Notes under the pieces: generated by a model
The model's database searches: none
What the model saw: the letters and a program-made list of their open reading frames with translations, nothing else
Told to the model about the DNA's origin: nothing
Shown here: piece after piece, positions 54,528 to 62,829 of the stretch
Numbering within the stretch: position 1 is the first letter of the stretch
Layout: every line of letters starts with the position of its first letter
Made by a program: the position numbers and the translations under genes
From: Catenulispora pinistramenti
GTDB lineage: Bacteria; Actinomycetota; Actinomycetes; Streptomycetales; Catenulisporaceae
DNA length: 64,000 bases
Reading direction: 5' to 3'
Assembly: GCF_018274385.1 (NCBI RefSeq)
Contig: NZ_JAAFYZ010000002.1
Span: 62,001-126,000 of the forward strand

Positions 54528-55216
54528 GAGCCGGAGCCCCCACCGGATCCGAGCACCAGGGCAAGATGGCCGGTGGCAGCCTGCGCCGCCAAGGTAGCGG
54601 CTTGAGCACCGGGTACGGCGACATCAACGACAACGGCGCCCTGGTTGTCGGGCGATCCGACACGGGTGACCGTCGCGCCGATCGTGGTCGGCTGGGCGTT
54701 GCTCTGACTCGCCCCAGCCGCGGGGTCCGGGGTGAACACGATGGTGACCTTCTGGCCCGTGGCCAGCTTCTCACCCGGCATCTGCCCCGGCTTCAGGTCC
54801 AGGCCGACGGTCTGGGCGTCTGCGGCGACCAACGGAGTGTCGTTCAGATCGGCTGTCACCAGAAGCGTCCCGGGTTCGAGGGCGACGGCGGCACGTCTGC
54901 CGACAACGTTCTGCCTGGAACCGGACGAGATCGGCGTGAGCATGGGATCCGTCGATATATCTGCCACCGCCAAGTCGTCGGTGGTGATGACCTGGCCGGC
55001 CGCGACCGGCTTCGCAACCGCGAGCACGGCCACGCGATGCCCGGTGGACATGTACAGCGCGGCACCGCCAACAGTGCCTGCAGCCAGCAACGCGAACCCA
55101 GCGGCGATGACAGCGGGCCGGCGACGTCGCAGCGGAACGGCACGCGGAACCGCATAGGAGTCAGCAGCAAACGGGCCCGTGGCCGACAGATGGTCGCGGG
55201 TGCTTGGTCCAGCCAT
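54524..55216 (-). CDS. cpaB: SAF-domain (CpaB-like) pilus protein, locus B
   Basis: A 230-residue counterpart of the locus A SAF protein. A membrane segment lies near residues 36-56, and the SAF domain (VLAVAKPVAAGQVITTDDLA) is intact. It overlaps the CpaE gene by four bases and follows the PKD-like gene by seven. The C-terminus ends in a Gly/Ser-rich tail. Confidence 0.8.
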   Translation of the reverse strand: MAGPSTRDHLSATGPFAADSYAVPRAVPLRRRRPAVIAAGFALLAAGTVGGAALYMSTGHRVAVLAVAKPVAAGQVITTDDLAVADISTDPMLTPISSGSRQNVVGRRAAVALEPGTLLVTADLNDTPLVAADAQTVGLDLKPGQMPGEKLATGQKVTIVFTPDPAAGASQSNAQPTTIGATVTRVGSPDNQGAVVVDVAVPGAQAATLAAQAATGHLALVLGSGGGSGS

Positions 55217-55223
55217 CGTTAGG

Positions 55224-56288
55224 TCAGCCTCCTGAGCTTCCGACGACCTGCAGTTCGGCGATGCGAACGGTCGCGGTTGTGGTTGTTGTTGGCGCTGGCG
55301 TCACCACTCCGTTGGCCCCGGTGTTGGTGTTCCACGCGATGTGCCACAACGTTTTTGCGGTGATCTTGTACTGGCCATCGGGTTGCCCGCCAGAGGAATT
55401 GATGTAGGTGTAGCCGCACGTCGGTGATGGAGTGTTACCGGAACCTGGGGTGTAGTCCGTTCCGTGGTTGGGGCAGACGACGGTATGACCGTCACCCATG
55501 TCCCAGGTGACATTGACCCCGTTGGCCACCGCCGTGAGAGTGACGCCTCCGGCGGTGACGGTTACTGGCTTGGGATTCCAGGTCTGGTCGGTGTCGGCAG
55601 TTGAAAGCCACACGGGGAGGCCTACAAGGCCGGTGCCGTTAGGTGTCGGCGCCATCGTGATATTGGCGCTTGTCAGGTTGAGCTTCTTCTTGGCCTCGTC
55701 GAGCATGGCGGCTAGCGGTGGCGGCGTGGTGATGGATCGTTGCCAGATAGGCGCGTTGGCGAAACCGCCATTGGCAGCTCCGACGTAGCAGTGCCCGTCT
55801 AGGACCTGCCCCTGGCCTTCCTTAAACGGGGAGGGAACGATCAACGCGGCCCAGTCCGGCGTCCAGGCTATCCCGCGTTGGCTGTTCCATATGTTGTCCC
55901 ACAACTTGCTGTTCCAGGCTGGATCCTGGTTTTCGGCGGGAGCTCGGTATCCTGCGACCGGCTGCGGCGTGGCCACAGTCACCCAGCACAAATCTGCTGC
56001 GTCCCACCAGCCAAAGGTCGGGTCGTAGCAAGGAATGAAGGTATAGCCGGTCAAGGTGTAGGGCTCGTCGTTGGGGACATTGCCGCAGTCGTTGCTTGAC
56101 ACGCCGGAGCTACCACCGGTTCCCGACCCACCGGGCGTGCCAACGTAGAGCGTGCAGTACTGGCTGCTCGGGTCAGCCTGATAAGGCTTGGTGCACTGGA
56201 CGCCGGCATGCGCGGCCGGAGCAACGACAACAGCAGCTCCAAAGGCCAGCGCCACGGCAGTCAGTAGACCGCGAACCCGGGCTAGCAC
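55224..56288 (-). CDS. secreted PKD-like protein of Tad locus B
   Basis: A 354-residue secreted protein with a signal peptide (LLTAVALAFGAAVVVAPAAHA). Its C-terminal beta domain carries a PKD-like WDMGDGHTVVC motif and CGYTYINSS, in the same order as the paralogue at 31799-32716. The middle region (DLCWVTVATPQPV and TPDWAALIVPSPF) is additional. It overlaps the lipoprotein gene by seven bases at its start and precedes the SAF gene. Confidence 0.75.
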   Translation of the reverse strand: MLARVRGLLTAVALAFGAAVVVAPAAHAGVQCTKPYQADPSSQYCTLYVGTPGGSGTGGSSGVSSNDCGNVPNDEPYTLTGYTFIPCYDPTFGWWDAADLCWVTVATPQPVAGYRAPAENQDPAWNSKLWDNIWNSQRGIAWTPDWAALIVPSPFKEGQGQVLDGHCYVGAANGGFANAPIWQRSITTPPPLAAMLDEAKKKLNLTSANITMAPTPNGTGLVGLPVWLSTADTDQTWNPKPVTVTAGGVTLTAVANGVNVTWDMGDGHTVVCPNHGTDYTPGSGNTPSPTCGYTYINSSGGQPDGQYKITAKTLWHIAWNTNTGANGVVTPAPTTTTTATVRIAELQVVGSSGG

Positions 56289-56905
56289 GTATGGTCCGTG
56301 TCTATCGAGTAGTCAGTGACAACCCACCCGCCAGTGGATGGCGACTGCGGCTTCACAGCGACTTTGTTCAAGGTGGCGGTCAGCGGATGCGGGACAATCG
56401 TCTGACCAGGGGCGAGAGCCGACTTACTCGGGTCCGACTTCAGGAACGGGGTCCAACCCCGGGAGTCGAAGCAATCATGGACGGTCGCCGTCGGCGGGTT
56501 CGCGGTGAGGTTTATGGAAGCGATCGTCGGCGAAGACTTGGGGCTGCCTTTGTAAATCAACCCGCCTGTGTTCGCCTGGTTGAGCTCACCGCGGATCTTG
56601 TACGCCACAGTGCTGTTGGTGTAGAGCGATATCGAGAAGTCAAGGAAGCCGGAGTCGAGCATCCCGACCCACACGGCGATCATCTTGTTGTAGTCGACAA
56701 GGACCTCGGTCCGGTCCGCGGAGTCATTGGCTGATGTTGTGGTCGCAGAAGGGGTGGCGCTGCTGGGAGTGATGCTGCTGGGTACGTCACTGGTAGCGGC
56801 GACTGCAACTGGCGCTCCTTTCGATCCCCCACAGGCTGTAGCCATCGTCAGGACCGCCATGAGCGCAGCGACAACGGCCGCTGTTGAACGCCGATTCGAG
56901 ATCAT
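56282..56905 (-). CDS. Tad locus B lipoprotein
   Basis: A 207-residue lipoprotein with signal peptide and lipobox (LTMATACGG). The mature part starts with a Ser/Thr-rich linker and ends in a domain with VHDCFDSRGW, corresponding to VMDCADLTNF in the locus A lipoprotein. It is the first gene of the locus B operon and faces the 705-bp gap to the toxin island. Confidence 0.8.
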   Translation of the reverse strand: MISNRRSTAAVVAALMAVLTMATACGGSKGAPVAVAATSDVPSSITPSSATPSATTTSANDSADRTEVLVDYNKMIAVWVGMLDSGFLDFSISLYTNSTVAYKIRGELNQANTGGLIYKGSPKSSPTIASINLTANPPTATVHDCFDSRGWTPFLKSDPSKSALAPGQTIVPHPLTATLNKVAVKPQSPSTGGWVVTDYSIDTDHTC

Positions 56906-57610
56906 CGAGGCTCCTCCCGTCAGCCCCGCCCGCTACCGAACGCGGGTGTGACGGGGCAGCCCACTCGGTGTGGCTCCAACTTTTCGCAGATCAAGACCCC
57001 GCGTCAAGGCCCTTTCACGGTCAGTTACAGGTTCTTCGGCACATGAGCTTGCACTGGCTAGACACGCCTGGTTGAGCTGGTGATGCGCCGTTGACACCCC
57101 GAGCTCACGGCGCCCGGCCAGTGGTTCTCAAGGAGCTGTCACAGATTTGCCCGATCTACCTGCCTAGACTGTATCAGGGCACGGAGACATCGGCAGGAAT
57201 CAGCGACCAGGCCGGACAGTGCACACCTGGCTCGCAGAATCAGGATTCTGTGACGGCCTGGCTACCGCCGGGCGGTTCCCGCGTCAGGGAGGTGGTGAGC
57301 GCTGCAATGGTCGCACCATTAGCCCAGGCCAATGAGCTGGCGTCGCCCGGGTTGCTCATGTTCAGATCCATCAACGTGGCGAAACGGGCATGACCTTCGT
57401 CACAGCGAGTTCCTCACTGACGCCCGATCGGAAATTGTCATGGATGTCCCTACGTCGGCACGGCTTGACAACTGTGTGTAGTTGATGCCGCTGAACAGGG
57501 TTACCACAGTCTCGAACGCCCCTGTAAGCTCCTCTCCCGTTCGGCGTGGAGCAGCCGCGCGTCTGGTACACCGACGAACAACATGCTGACGCCGGGGGAG
57601 GCTCAGGGGG
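56906..57610. other. intergenic region between Tad locus B and the toxin island
   Basis: I see no convincing gene here; open frames in it lack ribosome-binding sites and show no coding bias. It must hold the Tad locus B promoter at its left end and a purine-rich ribosome-binding site (GGGGGAGGCTCAGGGGG) before the Rhs-type start at 57611. Confidence 0.5.
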
Positions 57611-58712
57611 ATGGCACGTCCAACGGGTTGGGACATTCTGGGGCTGGATGGGGATCCGACTCCGGGTGTGGTCGAGTCGGTGCAGGCCTTGGCCAAGCAG
57701 TTCGGGGACCTCGCGCACGATGTGGAGTCGGCATATCGAGGCCGATACTCCCGATGCTGGCACCTGGCGATACTCCTACGGCCCCATGGGCCGCCGCACG
57801 GCCAAACACCGTATCGGTGACTACGGAGGTGCCGTCGAACGAACCCTGTTCAGTTGGGACGGCCCCCGCCTGGTCGAAGAGCACTCGACCGGGGCGAACG
57901 GGGCTATTACCACGCTGACCTGGGACTATGATCCGGGCACCTTCCGCCCTGCCGCCCAGCGGCGTCGCGCTCTGGCCGCCGACGCCGACGCCGAACAGGA
58001 CGCCTACGACGAAGCCTTCCACGCCATCATCACGGACCTCGTCGGCACGCCAGCCGAGTTGGTCACGCCCGACGGGGACATCGCCTGGCACAGCTCGACC
58101 ACGATCTGGGGACACACCACTGAGTTCAGCGTAGACGCCGGCCTCCACTGCCCCCGTCGCTTCCCCGGTCAGTACCACGACGACGAGACCGGCCTGCACT
58201 ACAACCTGTACCGCTACTACAACCCCGACACCGCCGCCTACTTGACCCCGGACCCGCTGGGCCTTGACCCCGCGCCCAACGACCACGCCTACGTGCCGAA
58301 CCCCCTAACCTGGATCGACCCTCTCGGGCTCGCTTGCGGGGAGGATGGTGAAGGCGACGTAGCCGACGGGCCCTCCGAGGACATGACGCAGGTCGGCAGG
58401 TGGATGTCACCCGAAGAGCACCAATCGATGATCGATACCGGAAAGGTGCAGGCCGGCAGCGAAGGCACCTCCACCTACGTCGCCAGCCCTGCCGACCCGG
58501 CCGCGTACTACCGCCAAGCTGCACCGGGCACCAGATACGTAGAGTTCGATGTGCCCACGTCGTCTCTCAAGCCCGCAGGGGAGCCTGGCTGGGCCCAGAT
58601 TCCAGGTCCCAAGCACCCGATCTATGCGAAGTTGAACGCGAAGCGAGGCCTGCCGCCACCTGAGATGCCCAGCTTTGAGAATCTGATCTGGGATGGGACA
58701 GTGAAAACGTGA
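57611..58712 (+). pseudogene. internally deleted Rhs toxin gene with TreTu-like C-terminus
   Basis: The ATG at 57611 (GGGGG upstream) starts a T7SS-type N-terminus (ARPTGWDILGLDGDPTPG), which continues for about 45 residues. Around 57735-57760 the homologous sequence jumps frame, and from there the frame opened at 57546 reads an Rhs core end (YSYGPMGRRTAKHRIG, RFPGQYHDDETGLHYNLYRY, YLTPDPLGLDPAPN). A C-terminal toxin domain follows (MTQVGRWMSPEEHQSMIDTG, PGTRYVEFDVPTSSL) resembling the TreTu family, whose described member ADP-ribosylates EF-Tu. Most of the Rhs shell is missing. The C-terminal part could only be made from an internal start such as ATG 57786. The toxin domain itself looks intact. 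Confidence 0.75.
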
Positions 58713-59014
58713 TCGATCTTCCCGCGCTGCTGAGAGAGTGGCTTGAGGACCACGGAACAGAGATCCGGACGTTAGGCGCCGACGTCGAGATTTTCGAGTC
58801 ACCGGCTGACCGGCCGAAGAGATCGTTCGGAGTGTCGCTACAGCTGGGAACCCGTGTCACGATGCTGACGGTATGGGATTCCGCCGAAATGAATTGGTCG
58901 TCGATGGACCTCACAGCAGACGGCGACCCTGAGGAGACCTACGAGGAAGGCGTGACTCGGGAAAGGCTGAGGGCCGTTGCCGAGTCGCTGGTGGACTGGC
59001 TGCAGGAAGGCTGA
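58709..59014 (+). CDS. immunity protein of the TreTu-like toxin (TriTu-type)
   Basis: A 101-residue acidic protein (LLREWLEDHGTEIRTLGADV, MNWSSMDLTADGDPEETYEE). The GTG start overlaps the toxin stop as GTGA. Position, size and acidity are those of the TriTu-type immunity partner of TreTu toxins; family assignment is by resemblance. It is intact, so the cell keeps immunity even though the Rhs shell is damaged. Confidence 0.7.
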   Translation: MIDLPALLREWLEDHGTEIRTLGADVEIFESPADRPKRSFGVSLQLGTRVTMLTVWDSAEMNWSSMDLTADGDPEETYEEGVTRERLRAVAESLVDWLQEG

Positions 59015-59074
59015 CCAGGTTGCGGCCTGCCCGATCGGTCGACCCCGTATCACTCCGAGTTAGCAGGCTGCGGG

Positions 59075-60277
59075 TCAGGCCGAGCGCACCGACGCCGAGG
59101 TGATACGGGCGGTCAATTCGGCTAGCCCGTCGACATCCAAACCGGGCCAGCCATGGACTACGCGCTGCCATTCGGCTGGGATCGCCGAGCGACCCCAAGC
59201 CGCGCCGAGCAGCGCGCCAGCAATGGCCGCGACAGTGTCGGTGTCGTTCCCGGCGTGCACTGCCGCCTCCAAGGCGAGGCGGAAGTGGTCCTGGGGCCGG
59301 TCCTTCGGGATCACCGTGTGGTAGATCGCCGACCACGCGGCCTGAAATGCCCGGACCACGTAGCCGTTGGGCTGGAATGCGTGCGGCGGCTTCGCCTGGG
59401 CCTCGTCCAGCCACGCGGTCCACTGGTCCCGGCGCTCCGGGGGCAGCATTTGCACCGCGTTGCGGACGCCGTAGAACCGCCACATCCCTGGCGTGTGGTG
59501 GCGGACTGCTTCACGCACGCCTTCGCTCCACAGCACGCAGGCGTCTCCGGCAAGCGCGTCAAAATGCGTCAGACCACTGATCCCACGGGCGGCGTCCCGG
59601 CATCGGAATCTGCCGTCGGCACCGTCGAGAAACGCCAGTCCCACTACTCCAGTGCGCATCAGCGAACCGTTGCCGGCCGAGCGCCCGGTACGCTCATGGA
59701 TAGCCGCCGAGGCTGCCCGAACTGCCGTCAGCGGATCGCCTCCGGCCGCGCTTGCCTGGGACAGCACCTGCCGCGTCTGCGCGCCGACATCGCTGGCACC
59801 GCCGGCCAGCCAGCCGATGAACCCTTCGGCAATCGCCCGTTGCGCCGGGTCCTCGTCCAACGCCAGTCCCGAGGCCGCGACCTTGGCGATCACCACTTGC
59901 ATCTGCGTGTCGTCCGAGTATTCGCCCGGCTCGTACGGGCCCAGACCGCCGCCGCGCATCACCGGTCGCTCGGCCTCACCGAGCCGCCCGAACTCGTAGG
60001 GCACTCCCAGCGCGTCACCGCAGGCCGCCCCGATCAGGGCTCCCGCCGCTCGATCCGCGCGCACCGCTGCTCGCCGCGCCACCTCGGCTGGAGCCGGCGC
60101 GGGCGTAGACGGCCCTGGCGACTGCAGCTGGAACTGGGCGTTCATCCCGGGTGCGAACTCGTCGTCTCGGATCCGCCGCGTCCGCTGCTCCGGCGAGACG
60201 TCGCCAGCTTCCTCGGCGTTCTTCGTCAGCTCGTCGATCAATCGCTGGTCTTCCGGGGAGGGGACATATTCTGTCAC
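59075..60277 (-). CDS. ADP-ribosylglycohydrolase, probable immunity enzyme
   Basis: A 400-residue ADP-ribosylglycohydrolase that would remove ADP-ribose from targets. The GTG at 60277 has AAGGAG five bases upstream and overlaps the toxin stop as GTGA. Metal-binding motifs are visible: GAACGDALGVPYEFG and SDDTQMQ near residues 85-130, and HAGNDTDTVAAIAGALLGA near residue 335. About 75 residues precede the fold. Such extensions block the toxin active site in Tri1-type immunity proteins. Direct coupling to the ADP-ribosyltransferase toxin supports an immunity role. Confidence 0.85.
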   Translation of the reverse strand: MTEYVPSPEDQRLIDELTKNAEEAGDVSPEQRTRRIRDDEFAPGMNAQFQLQSPGPSTPAPAPAEVARRAAVRADRAAGALIGAACGDALGVPYEFGRLGEAERPVMRGGGLGPYEPGEYSDDTQMQVVIAKVAASGLALDEDPAQRAIAEGFIGWLAGGASDVGAQTRQVLSQASAAGGDPLTAVRAASAAIHERTGRSAGNGSLMRTGVVGLAFLDGADGRFRCRDAARGISGLTHFDALAGDACVLWSEGVREAVRHHTPGMWRFYGVRNAVQMLPPERRDQWTAWLDEAQAKPPHAFQPNGYVVRAFQAAWSAIYHTVIPKDRPQDHFRLALEAAVHAGNDTDTVAAIAGALLGAAWGRSAIPAEWQRVVHGWPGLDVDGLAELTARITSASVRSA

Positions 60278-61761
60278 GACGTCTCCTTGAGCTGAATGTG
60301 CCAAGTCCCCGAGGCATCCTGGGCCCTGCTGACAACTTCGAACTTCGTGCCAGCCTTGAAAAGGATCTCACCCTCGCCGGGAACGTGCGAGATCGGCTTG
60401 ATGTCGCGTCCCGTCAAGGACTCGACTTCCAGCTGCACCTTGCCCGAGAAACCGTGCCCGACGCCGGTGCTCATGAAAGCGTTCTCGGTGATGACCTGGC
60501 CCGGTTCGTACTTCGCGGCGATCGTCGCCGCCTCGGCATCATCGAAGACCCTTATACCGCGGAACACAGAGCCCTCGTAGGGCGGGAGTTGATCTAGCCC
60601 CGCGTTGATCACCTCCACGTGATTCGCCCAGGGAGCCGTCCGCGCTGGGTCTTCGCTCCGGAGCGCGTCGTTCATCGCGCGGTAGAACGCGTTGCCGGTG
60701 TATCCCTTGACTGCGGTAAGCAGTTCCGGATCGGCGTGCGCGAAGTCCGGGTTGAGGCTGATGAAGTCCTGGACCGACTTCAGGTCGGCGTCGTAGGCGT
60801 AGTACGAATCCGCGAAGGCCTTCAAGGCGGCCGGGTCGACCTGGTTCGGCCCTCCAGGCCCGGACGCCAGGCCAGCAGTCGCGGGATCGTGGTCGAGATC
60901 GGTAAGGACTTGGTCGACCTCCGGGCCGAAGAGGTCTGCCGTGTCCCCCGCCGCGCCATCCAACCCCAGCTCTCCCAGGGCACCCCGCAGCGCGCCAAGA
61001 CCGCGCCCAAGTGCCGTGAAACCGACCTCTCCTCCTGCGCCGAGGGCCAGGTCACCCGTGAGCTTGTCAGGGTTGACGAGGTGACCCGGGTTGAACATGA
61101 GGTCGAAGGCGGCCGCGTTCTTCGCGCCGCTAAAGGCGACCTTGCCCACCGACTCCAGAGCCTTCAGAATGCGGCCCAGACCAGCGATCTCAGCGCACAG
61201 GTCCTCGATCATCTTGCCAGCGCGTACCACCATCGCCTCAAGCTCGGCGAATACCTCGACGATTTGCCGGGCCCGGGTCCCGGAGGCCAGCGCTGCGGCG
61301 GCATCCGACAGCGGGCCGGTCAGCAACGACAGCGCCAGCCCCGCGACCTCGAACTCGGCGATCTGAGCCGCCAGCACGCCGACCTGCGATATCAAATCGT
61401 GCGCCTGATCAGCGAGCTTGACCAGCCCGTCATGCCCCTTATACAGCGCGCCCTCGACCTGCGAGGCAACAGACTGGACTTGGCCCGCACGATCGCCGAA
61501 GGCGATATCTACCTGGCCTTTCAGCGTCATGTCTGCCGTGCTTTGGTTCGCCGCGAACCCCGCAGCGCCAATCGCGTCCGCGAGGTTCTTCCACACCGCG
61601 GCAACCCGCCGGATCCCATCCGGATCGACCGCAGGGTCGGTGATCCCCAAGAACTGCAGGATGTCAGCTGTGCTGTGGCCGATCGCGTTGTTCAACGCGT
61701 CGATCAGATGCAGCGGGTTCAGATCGTCGAGAACGCCACCGACGTCGTCGAGAAGCCCCAT
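60274..61761 (-). CDS. secreted ADP-ribosyltransferase toxin
   Basis: A 495-residue polymorphic toxin from the ATG at 61761; the frame upstream is an artefact. The N-terminal 250 residues form helices typical of WXG/LXG-like secretion domains. The C-terminal about 100 residues are an R-S-E class ADP-ribosyltransferase: Arg401 (VFRGIR), Ser431-Thr432 (AFMSTG) and Glu463/Glu465 (PGEGEILFKAG). All catalytic positions are present. It starts four bases after the stop of the small helical gene and overlaps its glycohydrolase by four bases. The cellular target cannot be told from sequence. Confidence 0.85.
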   Translation of the reverse strand: MGLLDDVGGVLDDLNPLHLIDALNNAIGHSTADILQFLGITDPAVDPDGIRRVAAVWKNLADAIGAAGFAANQSTADMTLKGQVDIAFGDRAGQVQSVASQVEGALYKGHDGLVKLADQAHDLISQVGVLAAQIAEFEVAGLALSLLTGPLSDAAAALASGTRARQIVEVFAELEAMVVRAGKMIEDLCAEIAGLGRILKALESVGKVAFSGAKNAAAFDLMFNPGHLVNPDKLTGDLALGAGGEVGFTALGRGLGALRGALGELGLDGAAGDTADLFGPEVDQVLTDLDHDPATAGLASGPGGPNQVDPAALKAFADSYYAYDADLKSVQDFISLNPDFAHADPELLTAVKGYTGNAFYRAMNDALRSEDPARTAPWANHVEVINAGLDQLPPYEGSVFRGIRVFDDAEAATIAAKYEPGQVITENAFMSTGVGHGFSGKVQLEVESLTGRDIKPISHVPGEGEILFKAGTKFEVVSRAQDASGTWHIQLKETS

Positions 61762-61765
61762 CGCG

Positions 61766-62101
61766 CTAGTCCGCCAGCGCCCGGCCGCCAACGGAATGCA
61801 CCGTCGGGGCATCGCCGGCCAACGCAGTGTCCAGATCGGCGAACGCCTGCGCGAGTGCCGACAGGATGTCGGATTCCGAGCCCCATTCGGCCCGCAGTGC
61901 CGCAGACGCAGCCGCCAGATCGTCCATGGCCTTGCCGACTTGGCCCTGCGCATGCATCAACGAGCCCAGCGCGCCCAGGGCGTTCAGCTGGCCACGTGCG
62001 AGTTTGAAGGCCGTCTCAGGCTTCTCCATCGGACTTGCCGCACTCCCCAGCAATGCCGACGCTCTCTGCAACGATGCCGACTCGACCTGCAGGTCAGCCA
62101 C
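61766..62101 (-). CDS. WXG100-like partner of the ADP-ribosyltransferase toxin
   Basis: A 111-residue helical protein. The GTG at 62101 has GGGGGG upstream; GTGs near 62131 would add ten residues. It has two helices around LRAEWGSES, similar to but not exactly the WXG turn. It precedes the toxin gene by four bases and is probably its secretion chaperone or partner. Confidence 0.7.
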   Translation of the reverse strand: MADLQVESASLQRASALLGSAASPMEKPETAFKLARGQLNALGALGSLMHAQGQVGKAMDDLAAASAALRAEWGSESDILSALAQAFADLDTALAGDAPTVHSVGGRALAD

Positions 62102-62486
62102 AATCCCCCCGTAGCTCGGTATCACGGACACTGCCAGTAGCCGCGCGTAGCTAGGCCGTTATCCTGCCAGGACCAGCAGCACGTCGACAAGGAGGCGAGA
62201 ACCACAAGCCCGCGGGGAGTACTCGGAGACAGATAAGAACCTTGATGCTGATGGCCCTCTATCACCTGGTCAGTGGGTAGCATCAGGATCCCGATAAGGA
62301 CCGCCGCCAGTTTCATAGCCCCCTGCGACGCTGCCGGAAGTTCTCATCTGACGGTAACCCGATGCAGCTCGGGTGCCGATCACGCAGGGTAGTCGCTTGC
62401 GTCGTCCGTTGACATCAAACCGCCACAGTTCATATCGTCAAACGGCGTCGTCTCGGACGCAAGGTGTCATAGCTCAGGGGGGATCC
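62102..62486. other. intergenic region between divergent WXG genes
   Basis: No gene is supported. It separates the minus-strand toxin operon from the plus-strand WXG-like/hydrolase operon and must hold both promoters. A GGGGGG ribosome-binding site lies just before the ATG at 62487. Confidence 0.5.
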
Positions 62487-62819
62487 ATGACATCACCAAC
62501 CGAGCTCCAGCTCGACTTCAACGGCCTATCGACCTTCGCAGACCAAGCAGACCGAATCCGGGGGCAGTGGGATGGATCAGCACTAACGCTCGATCCCCCG
62601 ATCGGCCTCGGCGATGAGGGTCAGCTGACGGATCTGATGGCCGAATTCACTGCGGCCTGGACGAAGGCCGCAACCTCAATCGACTCCTTCATCTCGGTGC
62701 TGTCAAGCATGTGTCGCGATTCAGTCGCACGCTTCCAGCAGACCGATGGCACTTTGGCCCGTCAGGCCACTGATCCCGATGGAGATCGCATCAGCGGTCA
62801 CCACGTGTACGGACTCTGA
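62487..62819 (+). CDS. WXG100-like small protein
   Basis: A 110-residue helical protein. The ATG at 62487 has AGGGGGG upstream; the longer frame from 62373 is unlikely. A QWDG segment lies between helices (FADQADRIRG and AEFTAAWTKA). It lies ten bases before the hydrolase gene and is probably its secretion partner. Confidence 0.75.
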   Translation: MTSPTELQLDFNGLSTFADQADRIRGQWDGSALTLDPPIGLGDEGQLTDLMAEFTAAWTKAATSIDSFISVLSSMCRDSVARFQQTDGTLARQATDPDGDRISGHHVYGL

Positions 62820-62829
62820 GGGGCACCAC

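Noticed and set aside
57091..57393. Possible 100-residue gene in the gap before the Rhs remnant
   Set aside because: No ribosome-binding site, no typical codon bias and no recognisable fold.
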